A stretch of DNA of 33,136 nucleotides. It comes from an uncultured bacterium (GTDB lineage Bacteria > Planctomycetota > UBA1135 > GCA-002686595). Position 1 is the stretch's first letter; each line of letters begins with the position of its first letter. This document shows, piece by piece, positions 24,063 to 32,114 of this stretch. The translations under genes were made by a program, and so were the position numbers. The stretch lies in the NCBI GenBank assembly GCA_937896235.1, contig CALBMX010000093.1, positions 1-33,136 of the forward strand, read 5' to 3'. Below the pieces are notes generated by a model. The model did not search any database and was not told the origin of the DNA. It was given only the letters and a program-made list of their open reading frames with translations.

Positions 24063-25745
24063 TTACATATCTGTGTACTTAGGACCGCCGCCACCTTCAG
24101 GCACAACCCACTCGATATTCTCGTAGGGGTCGGCGATGTCGCAGGTCTTGCAATGCACACAGTTGGAAAAGTTGACCATCAAAGAGGATGCGGCGTCGCT
24201 CGTGGCTGGGCCCCATTCGTAAACCTGGGCCGGACAGAAGTGCTGGCATGGATTGCCATACTCTTTTGTGCAGCGGTCTACGCAGATGGTGGAATCGAGA
24301 ACAAGTAAGTGAGAAGGCTGGTCCTCTTCATGGACAGAGCCCGAGTGATAGACGTCCGTCAGTCGGTCCATCGACATGGAGTCGTCGAACTTTGGTTTGG
24401 GCATAGCCGTCGGGCAATCCGAAAGCTTCTCCGTGCGAAGGTGATCGTCAATGGCGTGGCGGCGCGCCTTTAGGCCTCGGCCTCCGGTCACCAAACCGAT
24501 CGCTGTATCGACCATTCCCACCAGGAAACCCGATTGGAATGCTTGGCGGAAGTTGCGAACGCTCCACAGCTCTTCTTTGCCCCAGCTAGCCTCAAACTTC
24601 GTCGCAAAAGCACCCAGATTTGCGTCCGAGGCGTCCGCGGCATCCGCGATGGTCTCCCCCGCAAGGCGGCCGGAGAGCATCGCAAGGTGCACGCCTTTCA
24701 AGCGCTGCATATTCATGAATCCGGCCGAATCCCCAACGATCACAAAACCGTCGCCATGGAATTTCGGAAGCGCCCAGTAGCCTCCACCGGGAATCGTCTT
24801 GGCGCCGTAGCGAACAACTTTGCCGCCCGCCAAATGCTTTGCGATGGAGGGGTGCTGTTTCCATGCGACAAAAAGCGCATGCGGATCGAGCGTCGGGTTT
24901 TTGTGGTCCAAGCCAACGACATACCCAATCGCCAAGCGGTTACCGGACAGACCGTAAATGAACCCGCCGCCGTAACCACTCGTGCCCAGGGGTGCGCCCA
25001 TGGTGTGTTTGACTTTGCCTAGGAAGTCCTTGCCGATCTGCTCGGGCACCTCCCAGATCTCTTTGACGCCCGTTTCATAGAGCTGGTGATTTTTCCCGGC
25101 GTCGAGTCCGAGTTTACGGACAAGCCCTTTTGTCAGGCTACCACGCGTCCCCTCGGCAAAAACAGTCACGCCCGCGGCGACATTCATGCCGGGCTCGAAG
25201 GTGCTCTTCTGCTCGCCTTTGGCGTTCACTCCGGCATCGCGAGTCTGCACTCCGATCACCGTCTTGCCGTCTTCGGCGTATCGCACGCTCGCGACTGCAA
25301 AACCAGGATAGACGTCAACGCCAAGGGCCTCGGCTTTGTCGCGCAACCAGCCCGTAACGCGATTCAGCGAAACGATGTAGTTGCCGTGATTTTGCATTGG
25401 AGGCGGCGTAATCGGCAAACGGAATGAGCCCGTAGCACTTAGCTGCTCTACCCAATCCTCGCCAACGGCGGCTTCAATAGGGAAGCCGTCCTCTAGAAAA
25501 TCGGGGAAGATCTCCTTGATGGCGCGGGGGTCCATCACGGCGCCTGAAAGCGAATGCGCGCCGACCTCTTCACCTTTCTCAAGGACTAAGATCGCCTTCT
25601 CCTCTCCCCGCTCCTTCATCTTTTGCGCGATGGTGATCGCGCAACACAAACCTGCCGGACCGGCGCCAACGATGACGACATCCACTTCAAGTTCATCGCG
25701 TTCGATGCCCTTAAGATTAAGACTGAAGTCAGTTGGGCGGCTCAT
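24063..25745 (-). CDS. Electron transfer flavoprotein-ubiquinone oxidoreductase
   Basis: A 560-residue FAD and [4Fe-4S] enzyme that passes electrons from ETF to the quinone pool, serving fatty-acid and amino-acid oxidation. Near the start is the dinucleotide-binding motif VDVVIVGAGPAGLCCA. The segment HSLSGAVMDPRA follows. The mid-part has GYGGGFIYGLSGNRLAIG and PKFHGDGFVIVGDSAGFMN. The C-terminal cluster region has FCPAQVYEW and NCVHCKTCDIADPYENI, giving the cluster cysteines, and ends WVVPEGGGGPKYTDM. I chose ATG 25745 (MSRPTDFSLN). An upstream in-frame start at 25823 would add 26 unconserved residues. No etfA/etfB genes are in the window. It heads the block with pepA and gltA. Confidence 0.95.
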   Translation of the reverse strand: MSRPTDFSLNLKGIERDELEVDVVIVGAGPAGLCCAITIAQKMKERGEEKAILVLEKGEEVGAHSLSGAVMDPRAIKEIFPDFLEDGFPIEAAVGEDWVEQLSATGSFRLPITPPPMQNHGNYIVSLNRVTGWLRDKAEALGVDVYPGFAVASVRYAEDGKTVIGVQTRDAGVNAKGEQKSTFEPGMNVAAGVTVFAEGTRGSLTKGLVRKLGLDAGKNHQLYETGVKEIWEVPEQIGKDFLGKVKHTMGAPLGTSGYGGGFIYGLSGNRLAIGYVVGLDHKNPTLDPHALFVAWKQHPSIAKHLAGGKVVRYGAKTIPGGGYWALPKFHGDGFVIVGDSAGFMNMQRLKGVHLAMLSGRLAGETIADAADASDANLGAFATKFEASWGKEELWSVRNFRQAFQSGFLVGMVDTAIGLVTGGRGLKARRHAIDDHLRTEKLSDCPTAMPKPKFDDSMSMDRLTDVYHSGSVHEEDQPSHLLVLDSTICVDRCTKEYGNPCQHFCPAQVYEWGPATSDAASSLMVNFSNCVHCKTCDIADPYENIEWVVPEGGGGPKYTDM

Positions 25746-25784
25746 GGTAGTTCCGGGGGGGAGGTGGATGCCAAGGGTGCTAGA

Positions 25785-25870
25785 GGACGAACGCTTACTC
25801 CCATAGGACTTATTCGTCCCCAATAGGGTATTTGCCGAATAAGAATATCAGACGCCCCCCTCCTAGACAA
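25785..25870 (-). promoter_or_regulatory. Candidate promoter and leader inverted repeat for ETF-QO
   Basis: On the minus strand TTGTCT (25870-25865) and TATTCT (25847-25842) are 17 nt apart. They would start a leader of about 90 nt. Within it, GGACGAA (25785-25791) is complementary to TTCGTCC (25813-25819), a 7-bp inverted repeat 40 nt before the ATG. It may be an operator or an RNA hairpin. The evidence is pattern only. Confidence 0.35.
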
Positions 25871-25972
25871 GCCCGATCGCCCCTAGAAGCCCGATTTCGA
25901 GCCTTTCTATGAGTAACATCTCCGGTTTCTCCAGCTGAGGTCGACTTGACCATTCCGCCGGTTCCCCATGGA

Positions 25973-26629
25973 CTACATCATGCCGCGAAAACGGTCCGGA
26001 TCTACTAAGAATGGGTTCGTGCGAGCCTCGTGGCCCAGGGTCCCGGACGGGCCATGACCGCAGTGGAAGGTCACGTCCTCACCCAGTGCCATGAGCTTGT
26101 TCTTAATCGAATCGATCAAGGTGTCGAAGTCTCCACGCGGGAAGTCGGTGCGGCCAATCGATCCCTGGAAAAGCACGTCCCCCACAAAAACGACCTGGTC
26201 GTGCGGGTCGAAAAAGACGACGTGCCCGGGGGTGTGACCTGGTGTATGTAGCACTTGGAATTCAGTGTTTCCAAAGGTGCAGACGTCGCCATCATCTAGC
26301 CAGCGATCGGGCACAAAGGTTTCCGCTGGCCCCATACCATACTCGGCGGCCTGGCGAGGAAGGAGGTCAATCCAGAATTGGTCCTCTTTGTGTGGCCCCT
26401 CGATTGGCACTCCCCGTCGGCGCGCTAGCTCAGCGACAGCCGAGGCGTGGTCGACATGTGCATGGGTAACGAGCACCTTTTCGAGCTTTGCGCCGGCTTC
26501 GTCGATAGCAGCCTCGATGAGATCAATGTCCCCACCGGGGTCGATGACGACGGCAGTTTTGGTTTCAGGACAAACGCACAAGGCGCAGTTCTGCTGGAAT
26601 CCCGTTACGGGGATGAGTCGAACGATCAT
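25973..26629 (-). CDS. Metallo-beta-lactamase-fold hydrolase, GloB/YcbL-like
   Basis: A 218-residue MBL-fold enzyme of the short hydroxyacylglutathione hydrolase type (YcbL-like, lacking the long C-terminal domain of GloB). Metal ligands are His56, His58, Asp60 and His61 (THAHVDHA), His132 (TPGHTPGH), Asp151 (FVGDVLF) and His192 (CGHGP). The segments GSIGRTDFPRGD and HEARTNPFL are typical of this subgroup. It probably cleaves a thioester such as S-lactoylglutathione or a related substrate. The true substrate is open, as it is for many members. It lies 15 nt downstream of the MoaD-MoaE fusion gene on the same strand, so they are probably co-transcribed. Confidence 0.9.
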   Translation of the reverse strand: MIVRLIPVTGFQQNCALCVCPETKTAVVIDPGGDIDLIEAAIDEAGAKLEKVLVTHAHVDHASAVAELARRRGVPIEGPHKEDQFWIDLLPRQAAEYGMGPAETFVPDRWLDDGDVCTFGNTEFQVLHTPGHTPGHVVFFDPHDQVVFVGDVLFQGSIGRTDFPRGDFDTLIDSIKNKLMALGEDVTFHCGHGPSGTLGHEARTNPFLVDPDRFRGMM

Positions 26630-26644
26630 AGTAGCTCGTGTTGG

Positions 26645-27361
26645 TTAGGATCTGTCGCCGATCCAGTGATGACCTTGGGTGTAGTGCTCTTTCTTCCAAA
26701 CGGGCAAGCTCTTCTTGAGCTCATCGATCAAGAAACGCGCGGCGTCAAAGGCCGCATCGCGGTGCGGGCTAGCTACTGCGATGACGACCGACGGCTCCCC
26801 CACGGGGACCATTCCCGTGCGGTGCACACAGATCATCCGCAAAGTGAATTCCCGATCGCCATCGTGCGCCTTTGGACCAAATGCCGCTAGACAGCGCTCA
26901 AAAATACGACCCATCTCTGGTCCGGCCATTTCCTCAAACGCCTCGTAATCTAGCTGGGTAACCTCTTCGCCGCGATTGCGATTGCGTGTCACCCCGGTGA
27001 AGTTGACCACGGCGCCACACGACTCGTGACCAACACGCAATGCCAACGCGCCCGAGTCAATCGACTGTGCGGCGATTTCGAAAACACCCTTTTCGTAGTC
27101 CGGCACAGGTGCACCGGAACCGCCGGAGACGGGTGGCAATAGCGCGACCTCAGAGCCGTCTTGAAGGATGTGATCGTCTTCAACGTAGCTCGTCCCTACA
27201 ACTCCGCGCACAGAGGCTAGGTCGCCAAGGCCGGGATGTGAGCTAGCCAAACTTGCCTTTAGTCCCGCCAGGTCCAGACCCTCGGCAAGATCTTCAAGGT
27301 CTAACGTCTCCTGTCCCGCACGCTCACGGAGGACAGCAAACAATCGAACGCGCTGCTTCAT
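26645..27361 (-). CDS. MoaD-MoaE fusion (molybdopterin synthase)
   Basis: A 238-residue single chain joining both subunits of molybdopterin synthase, which adds sulfur to cyclic pyranopterin monophosphate in molybdenum cofactor synthesis. Residues 1-81 are MoaD, a ubiquitin-like fold ending EVALLPPVSGG. Residues about 90-238 are MoaE, with GAVVNFTGVTR, YEAFEEMAGPEM, HRTGMVPVGEPSV (180-192) and KKSLPVWKKEHY. Lys216 and Lys223 match the two active-site lysines of E. coli MoaE. MoaD normally works through a free C-terminal Gly-Gly that becomes a thiocarboxylate. Here Gly80-Gly81 is internal, followed by SGAPVPDYE. Fusions of this kind (mycobacterial MoaX) are known to be cut after the Gly-Gly. 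No other moa genes are in the window. Confidence 0.93.
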   Translation of the reverse strand: MKQRVRLFAVLRERAGQETLDLEDLAEGLDLAGLKASLASSHPGLGDLASVRGVVGTSYVEDDHILQDGSEVALLPPVSGGSGAPVPDYEKGVFEIAAQSIDSGALALRVGHESCGAVVNFTGVTRNRNRGEEVTQLDYEAFEEMAGPEMGRIFERCLAAFGPKAHDGDREFTLRMICVHRTGMVPVGEPSVVIAVASPHRDAAFDAARFLIDELKKSLPVWKKEHYTQGHHWIGDRS

Positions 27362-27383
27362 TCTAGTTTTCCGAATCGGGTGA

Positions 27384-27411
27384 GGGCGTCGTACAAAACT
27401 GCACGACGCCC
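27384..27411 (-). terminator. Hairpin after ssb, possible terminator
   Basis: GGGCGTCGT (27384-27392) pairs with ACGACGCCC (27403-27411). The stem can extend to about 12 bp with a 4-nt loop. It lies 40 nt past the ssb stop codon, before moaD-moaE. No T-tract follows on the minus strand, so termination would be weak or Rho-aided. A second, weaker stem lies at 27421-27439. Confidence 0.45.
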
Positions 27412-27451
27412 CCTTGGTTGCGCCCCCAAAATGGGAGCGTGAATCTCTGCT

Positions 27452-27937
27452 TTAGAAAGGTGTGTCGTCGAAGCTGTCCGGACCGCCACTAGCGGGTCCG
27501 CCCCAGTCATCGCCGCCGCTTTGGCTGGCTTGAACCGGAGCCTCTGCACGCGCGCCTCCCCAGTCTCCGCCATCGCTACCGCCGCCTTGGCCGCCGGCCT
27601 CGCGGCCGCCTCCGACGAACTCCCAGTTCTCGCCGACGACAAACAATTTGCTGCGCTTCTGGCCGCTCTGCTTGTCCTCCCACTGGTCGAGGCGCAATTT
27701 GCCCTCGATGAACGCGCTTGCACCCTTCTTGTGATAGCGCACAAACGCCTCGCCGCGCTTGCCCCAGATCGTGACGTCTACAAATGTCGAGCGCTCTTGC
27801 CACTCGCCTTGGGCGTCTTTGAATTTTTCGTTTACGGCTAGACTCGCGCTGCAAACCGCCATTCCGCCTTGGGTATGGCGGATCTCGGGATCGCGGGTGA
27901 GGTTGCCCATAAGGATGACTTTGTTATAGCTTGCCAT
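27452..27937 (-). CDS. ssb: Single-stranded DNA-binding protein
   Basis: A 161-residue SSB that coats single-stranded DNA in replication, repair and recombination. The OB fold covers about 1-105, with MASYNKVILMGNLTRDPEIR, VDVTIWGKRGEAF and GASAFIEGKLRLDQWED as the standard strands. A Gly/Asp/Trp-rich linker (about 108-150) leads to the acidic tip DSFDDTPF, which binds partner proteins. The length is normal. It is divergent from the PilZ gene across about 290 nt, in which I see no clear promoter or other gene. Confidence 0.96.
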   Translation of the reverse strand: MASYNKVILMGNLTRDPEIRHTQGGMAVCSASLAVNEKFKDAQGEWQERSTFVDVTIWGKRGEAFVRYHKKGASAFIEGKLRLDQWEDKQSGQKRSKLFVVGENWEFVGGGREAGGQGGGSDGGDWGGARAEAPVQASQSGGDDWGGPASGGPDSFDDTPF

Positions 27938-28228
27938 GGCAGGTTTTCTTCGTTTTTGGTGTGGTGGGGCCCCTTTTCGTTTCGGGAGGGACGCCTGTTC
28001 TTCGTAACTTGCAAGTCAGGTTGCCTCGCATTCCCGTCTGAACTCTGGATGGTGTTGTGGACCAGTCCAACGGGCCCATAATAACGACCGAAGAGCAAAA
28101 ATCCCTCCCCCAAAGCCCAACTCGTATAAGTCCCTTCCGGTGGAACTCTCCGGGAGTGTGGACAAAGGGCCTACAAACTCCATAGAATTCAGAAGCACCC
28201 CCTCCTATTCACCCCGCACCTATACCCC

Positions 28229-28591
28229 GTGACGACACTGTCCAATTCCCCCATGGGCGCAGAACGCCGCATTCATCTCCGGATCCCTACCGATCTTACG
28301 CTCAAGATTGCGTTAGCGGATGGTGTCCATGTAGCCCGACTTCGCGATGTTAGCCAGTCTGGGCTCTGCTTTTTCTTGGACCGCCCGATTGATGAGATGT
28401 CCATTCTCGAGGTCTCCTTAGACCTGCCAAGTGACGACGGATCCTTTTCCGTGCGGACGACAGGTGTTGTTGTACGCAGTCGCAAGATCAGCCCTGCAGT
28501 GGATCACTACGAGATTGCACTATTCTTCAACGGCCTAGACGACACGGCACGCGAGGCGCTTAGCCTGTTCATCAACGGCCAGAAAGGCTGA
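28229..28591 (+). CDS. Single-domain PilZ protein
   Basis: A 120-residue PilZ protein, a likely cyclic-di-GMP receptor. The RxxxR part is ERRIHLRIP near residue 12-20, and the (D/N)xSxxG part is LRDVSQSGLCFF. Both binding motifs are therefore present at normal spacing. Beta-barrel strands follow (VSLDLPSDDGSFSVRTTGVVVRS, quoted in part). I used GTG 28229; ATG 28253 (MGAERRIH) is equally possible, and no clear Shine-Dalgarno sequence decides between them. There is no fused output domain, so it would act by contact with another protein. It converges on prmC, 11 nt away, with no visible terminator between them. Confidence 0.87.
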   Translation: MTTLSNSPMGAERRIHLRIPTDLTLKIALADGVHVARLRDVSQSGLCFFLDRPIDEMSILEVSLDLPSDDGSFSVRTTGVVVRSRKISPAVDHYEIALFFNGLDDTAREALSLFINGQKG

Positions 28592-28602
28592 GTAGAGACC
28601 TT

Positions 28603-29556
28603 TTAGCGCCCAAATTCGAGCAGGCGTGGAATGCCGCTCAAATCCGTGTGGATATGAACTTCCACAGCCATTCGTGCCGCAAGTTGCAATAGGCGCGGAG
28701 CTTGATCAAACCCAAGCTCAACCAATGCACGACCTCGCAAAGTAAGCAGCTGCCCTCTGCGCTCCATCAAAGAGCGCGCCCAGAAGTCGGGGTCCCCTTG
28801 GGGCGCAAAGAGTGCGGTATCTGGTTCGTAGCGACGAACAGCCGTCTCCAAGTGAACGTGATCCTTGGGGTCGACGTAGGGCGGGTTGGAGAGGAGCAGG
28901 TCCACTCCATGGGGGGCCGCTGCGGCTAGGACCTCTAGGCCATCTCCCTCCTTGAAACCGAGCCTCGCTTTCGGGACTTTTAATTCCTCGGCATTCGTGC
29001 GCGCAACCTCCAGCGCGTCCTTAGAAATATCGATCGCCAGCATGCGGACGAGTGGGACTTCCAGGGTCACCGTAATCGCGATGCAGCCCGATCCCGTCCC
29101 AAGGTCGCAAGCGGTGATACGGCGCTCATCAGCCTGTTCCGGTTGGTCACTAATCCCTGCGACAAACGGAGTCTTCACCTTCGGTGGCTCCAACTCTTTC
29201 GCAATCGCCCTTGCGCGGTCTACGAGCAGCTCTGTATCAGGACGCGGAATCAACACTCCTGGTCCTACCTGAAAGCGCCGTCCGTAGAACTCGCGATAAC
29301 CGAGCAGATAGGCAGTGGGCTCTCCCTTCGCGCGACGCGAAACCAACTCGCGTGCCGTAGTGAGCTCGTCCTTCTCCAGAGGGCGATCCATCGCCATATA
29401 CAAACCAAGTCTGTCGAGGCCAATCGCGTGGCCTACAAGTAGCTCCGCCTCAAGGCGAGGACTGTCTACGCCTTTGGCTTCAAAGAACTCCCTAGAACGA
29501 GCGAGAACCTCCCCCGCCGTTCGGGGCGTGAGAGGTCCACTAGAAGATGTTGCCAT
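28603..29556 (-). CDS. prmC: Release factor glutamine methyltransferase
   Basis: A 317-residue PrmC (HemK), the SAM-dependent enzyme that methylates the Gln of the GGQ motif in release factors. The N-terminal helical domain (1-85) ends with YLLGYREFYGRRF. The methyltransferase domain has VLIPRPDTE (101-109), the SAM motif DLGTGSGCIAIT (151-162) and the catalytic LLSNPPYVDP (221-230, NPPY at 224-227). It is longer than the usual 275-290 residues. An insertion of roughly 25 residues (about 120-147, ELEPPKVKTPFVAGISDQ and on) lies just before the SAM motif. It shares a strand with prfA, which encodes its substrate, with one unknown membrane-protein gene between them. Confidence 0.94.
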   Translation of the reverse strand: MATSSSGPLTPRTAGEVLARSREFFEAKGVDSPRLEAELLVGHAIGLDRLGLYMAMDRPLEKDELTTARELVSRRAKGEPTAYLLGYREFYGRRFQVGPGVLIPRPDTELLVDRARAIAKELEPPKVKTPFVAGISDQPEQADERRITACDLGTGSGCIAITVTLEVPLVRMLAIDISKDALEVARTNAEELKVPKARLGFKEGDGLEVLAAAAPHGVDLLLSNPPYVDPKDHVHLETAVRRYEPDTALFAPQGDPDFWARSLMERRGQLLTLRGRALVELGFDQAPRLLQLAARMAVEVHIHTDLSGIPRLLEFGR

Positions 29557-29580
29557 TTGGCGAATAGGCTCGAGGTTTGA

Positions 29581-30504
29581 TTAGCTTTTGCGCGTAGTGC
29601 GGGCAGCCTTCCGGCGCTCGTTCTCGACACTTTTCTTTGCGTCGCCTTCCTTCTTAGCGTCGACCATGGCCTCCACGATCGAGAAGGCAGCAAGTCCACC
29701 GCCGATCGCGACGACGACACCACCCAAAAGGCTGATGATCGTTGTCCCTTCGGCACCGCCAAGATAACCCGCAACCGTCAGACCGCCCGAAAGCAGCATG
29801 CCGATAAACATCAAAGGGAAGATCGGGTTGAACGAACCCCAGCGCTCGTAGGCGTGAATGTGGACCCAAGTCCCTGCGGCCCAAGCGAGCATGCCAAGCT
29901 CGGCAATCGAGCTCGCGTTGCTAGGCAAGTCACCCACGGGATCGAGTAGCGGAGTGAATACACCAAGTAGAGTGACCACCAGGCCAAGCAAATGCAAAGG
30001 TGTCGGAAAGGGGATCTCGAGTACAGCGGGACCTTTGCGATTCTTAGCTCTACGCGCTGCGACCTTGGGGTCAACCTCTACGGGCTTCTTGCCAATGGCC
30101 TTGCTGCCGAGACTCGTAATGAATCCCGGAACCTTGCCTCCAGCTCGCAGCTCGACACTCTGCCAAAGCAGCCATACGCCGGCTAGAACCAACAGTTTCC
30201 CCAAGCCCCAAGTCACTGGGCCGCTAGGGACAAAGGACAACCAAGGCAGCATGCAGCCGCCAAGGACTACAAGCGACCAGTTGCGCAGATGAAGAGGGGC
30301 TCCGTGCATCTCGCGTAGGGGTGGCTTTTCGCCAGGCGCAAGCTGTGGAGCCTCTTCTTCGAGACCGACTGCAGCTTCCGGGGCTAATGCAATGGGTTCA
30401 GGGGCAAGCGGCTCTAGCGCGTCCAGTTCGTCCGAGTTGTTTGTTTCGGCAGAAAACTCGGTGGGCAGCTCGGGTAGCTCGTCTTGGGGCTTCGATTCGC
30501 TCAT
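29581..30504 (-). CDS. Unknown multi-pass membrane protein between prfA and prmC
   Basis: A 307-residue protein I do not recognise. Residues 1-64 are acidic and Pro/Ala/Glu-rich (ELPELPTEF, LAPEPIALAPEA), without a signal peptide. About six hydrophobic segments follow, near 75-93, 99-117, 168-188, 198-216, 228-248 and 255-275. They are separated by a basic loop at 133-160 (PKVAARRAKNRKG). The C-terminal tail is strongly charged and basic (KKEGDAKKSVENERRKAARTTRKS, quoted in part). The distribution of charge suggests both termini are cytoplasmic, which is inference. The gene is 24 nt upstream of prmC and 130 nt downstream of prfA on the same strand. Its position suggests co-expression, but not necessarily a role in translation. 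Confidence 0.75.
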   Translation of the reverse strand: MSESKPQDELPELPTEFSAETNNSDELDALEPLAPEPIALAPEAAVGLEEEAPQLAPGEKPPLREMHGAPLHLRNWSLVVLGGCMLPWLSFVPSGPVTWGLGKLLVLAGVWLLWQSVELRAGGKVPGFITSLGSKAIGKKPVEVDPKVAARRAKNRKGPAVLEIPFPTPLHLLGLVVTLLGVFTPLLDPVGDLPSNASSIAELGMLAWAAGTWVHIHAYERWGSFNPIFPLMFIGMLLSGGLTVAGYLGGAEGTTIISLLGGVVVAIGGGLAAFSIVEAMVDAKKEGDAKKSVENERRKAARTTRKS

Positions 30505-30634
30505 GGCACAGATTGGGAGATATGGAGAAGGACTAATAATCGGACCGCAGAGTCTACCAAAGCGGTGCCGTTCAGTTACCTAACGGTGGGCACTCCTCTT
30601 GGTTCAATTCGGATCCGGCCGACTAAAGAATCTC

Positions 30635-31711
30635 TTAGAGCGCTCGAATACGCTCTTCACGATCCCGCTCCTCAAGAGCTTCTAGGATCGGCAGCAAACG
30701 ACCGGCCAAAACTCCCTCAAGGGGAAAGTTCTCGCCCAGGCGATGATCGCTGCAGCGGCTCTGCGGGAAGTTGTAGGTCCGGATGCGATCCGAACGGTCC
30801 CCAGAACCGACTTGGCCTTTGCGCTCTGCTGCGCGTGCTTGGTGGAGGCGCTCAACTTCGGCCGCGAGCACACGGGAACGCAAGATTCTCATGGCCTGTG
30901 CCCGGTTCTTGTGCTGACTGGACTCGTCCTGGCAGACCACTACGATTCCGGTGGGCAAGTGAGTCATGCGCACGGCGGATTCGGTCTTGTTCACGTGCTG
31001 CCCACCAGCACCACCAGCGCGCATCGTGTCCACGCGGATGTCGTCTGAACTAAGGCTGATCTCAGCCTCTTCCGCCTCTGGCAAAACGGCGACGGTTGCA
31101 GCCGAAGTGTGGATGCGTCCTTGGCTCTCCGTAGCGGGAACGCGCTGCACGCGGTGTCCGCCACCTTCAAAGCGGAAGTAGCGCCAAACATCGGGACCTT
31201 CGAGAGCAAAGGTGACATCTTTGAAGCCACCCACGTCCGTTGGAGTCACCGATAGCACCTTGTGCTTCCAGCCCATCGCCTCGATGAACTTCTGGTACAT
31301 GCGATAGATGTCGGCCGCAAAGATTGTAGCCTCGTCCCCACCTGCTCCACCGCGGATCTCAACGATCACCTTGGTTCGAAGCAAGCTCGGCTCTTCGGTT
31401 AGCGTGCCTTTGATTTCCTCGTCGAGCGGGCCCGCGGCAGCTTCGCATTCAGCGAGCTCCTCCATGGCGAGCTCGACCATCTCTTCGTCTTCGTCCGCAG
31501 CGATGATCTCCGCAGCTTCGGCATGGCTCAAAAGTAGAGCCTCAAGTCGCCCGCAAAGCTCAGCCGCAGCTAACAGTTGTCCCTGCTCCCGAAGTAAATC
31601 GGAGAACTTGGAGCTACTGGCAGCTGCGGGAGTAGAGATCTCTTCGGTCAGCTCGCGGTAACGGGCGGCCCGCTCACGAAGCTTGTCGATGATCGCTGGA
31701 GCAAATTCCAT
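30635..31711 (-). CDS. prfA: Peptide chain release factor 1
   Basis: A 358-residue class I release factor. The catalytic GGQ is Gly236-Gly237-Gln238 in [18 protein letters not shown]. The codon-recognition tripeptide is PAT (192-194, [14 protein letters not shown]), which marks RF1 (reads UAA and UAG) rather than RF2 (SPF). [15 protein letters not shown] is at 118-132. The C-terminus is regular ([14 protein letters not shown], then LPILEAL). It starts 18 nt after the rpmE stop codon and is probably on the rpmE message. Gln238 would be the substrate of PrmC, encoded downstream. Confidence 0.97.
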   Translation of the reverse strand: MEFAPAIIDKLRERAARYRELTEEISTPAAASSSKFSDLLREQGQLLAAAELCGRLEALLLSHAEAAEIIAADEDEEMVELAMEELAECEAAAGPLDEEIKGTLTEEPSLLRTKVIVEIRGGAGGDEATIFAADIYRMYQKFIEAMGWKHKVLSVTPTDVGGFKDVTFALEGPDVWRYFRFEGGGHRVQRVPATESQGRIHTSAATVAVLPEAEEAEISLSSDDIRVDTMRAGGAGGQHVNKTESAVRMTHLPTGIVVVCQDESSQHKNRAQAMRILRSRVLAAEVERLHQARAAERKGQVGSGDRSDRIRTYNFPQSRCSDHRLGENFPLEGVLAGRLLPILEALEERDREERIRAL

Positions 31712-31729
31712 CGAGGAGTAGGGGGCGTC

Positions 31730-31942
31730 CTATTGAACAGCCGGTTTCTTGCCGTACTTCTTCATGAACTTGTCCACGCGCCCAGCGGCGTCAACGAAGT
31801 TCTGCTTGCCCGTGTAGAACGGGTGGCAAGCGCTGCAGATTTCGACCTTAATCTCGGGAGTGGTGCCGAGGGTCTCGAAAGTGTTTCCGCAACCGCAGGT
31901 GACCTTGGTCTCGTGCGTTTTAGGGTGAATGCCGTTTTTCAT
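31730..31942 (-). CDS. rpmE: Ribosomal protein L31, zinc-binding type
   Basis: A 70-residue bL31. It starts [12 protein letters not shown] and has the four zinc ligands Cys16, Cys18, Cys36 and Cys39 (VTCGCGN and EICSACH), so it is the zinc-containing C+ form. [20 protein letters not shown] is the family's C-terminal signature. It is the first gene of the set rpmE-prfA-membrane protein-prmC, with a good promoter upstream and a leader of roughly 85 nt. Confidence 0.97.
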   Translation of the reverse strand: MKNGIHPKTHETKVTCGCGNTFETLGTTPEIKVEICSACHPFYTGKQNFVDAAGRVDKFMKKYGKKPAVQ

Positions 31943-31997
31943 GTTTCTAAATAGTGTCCAACCGTCGTAGTGGTCAGACCTTGGAATCGTTTCCTAA

Positions 31998-32010
31998 GGG
32001 AGTTGCTCCC
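31998..32010 (-). promoter_or_regulatory. Small hairpin in the rpmE leader
   Basis: GGGAG and CTCCC flank a 3-nt loop, about 56 nt before the rpmE ATG and about 20 nt into the predicted leader. L31 leaders are regulated in some bacteria. The sequence here shows only a short stem, so regulation is speculative. Confidence 0.25.
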
Positions 32011-32035
32011 GCGCGGGGGGCAAAATGGGGCGGGA

Positions 32036-32064
32036 AGTATACTCCCTCGACCCTACAAGGTCAA
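32036..32064 (-). promoter_or_regulatory. Sigma70-type promoter of the rpmE-prfA cluster
   Basis: On the minus strand TTGACC (32064-32059, 5/6) and TATACT (32041-32036, 5/6) are separated by exactly 17 nt. Transcription would start near 32029, giving a leader of about 87 nt before rpmE. This is the best promoter match in the window. Confidence 0.7.
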
Positions 32065-32114
32065 TTCCAGCCACGGCCCCATTACTAGAATCCCGATAAA
32101 GATTCGAAAGTTAA

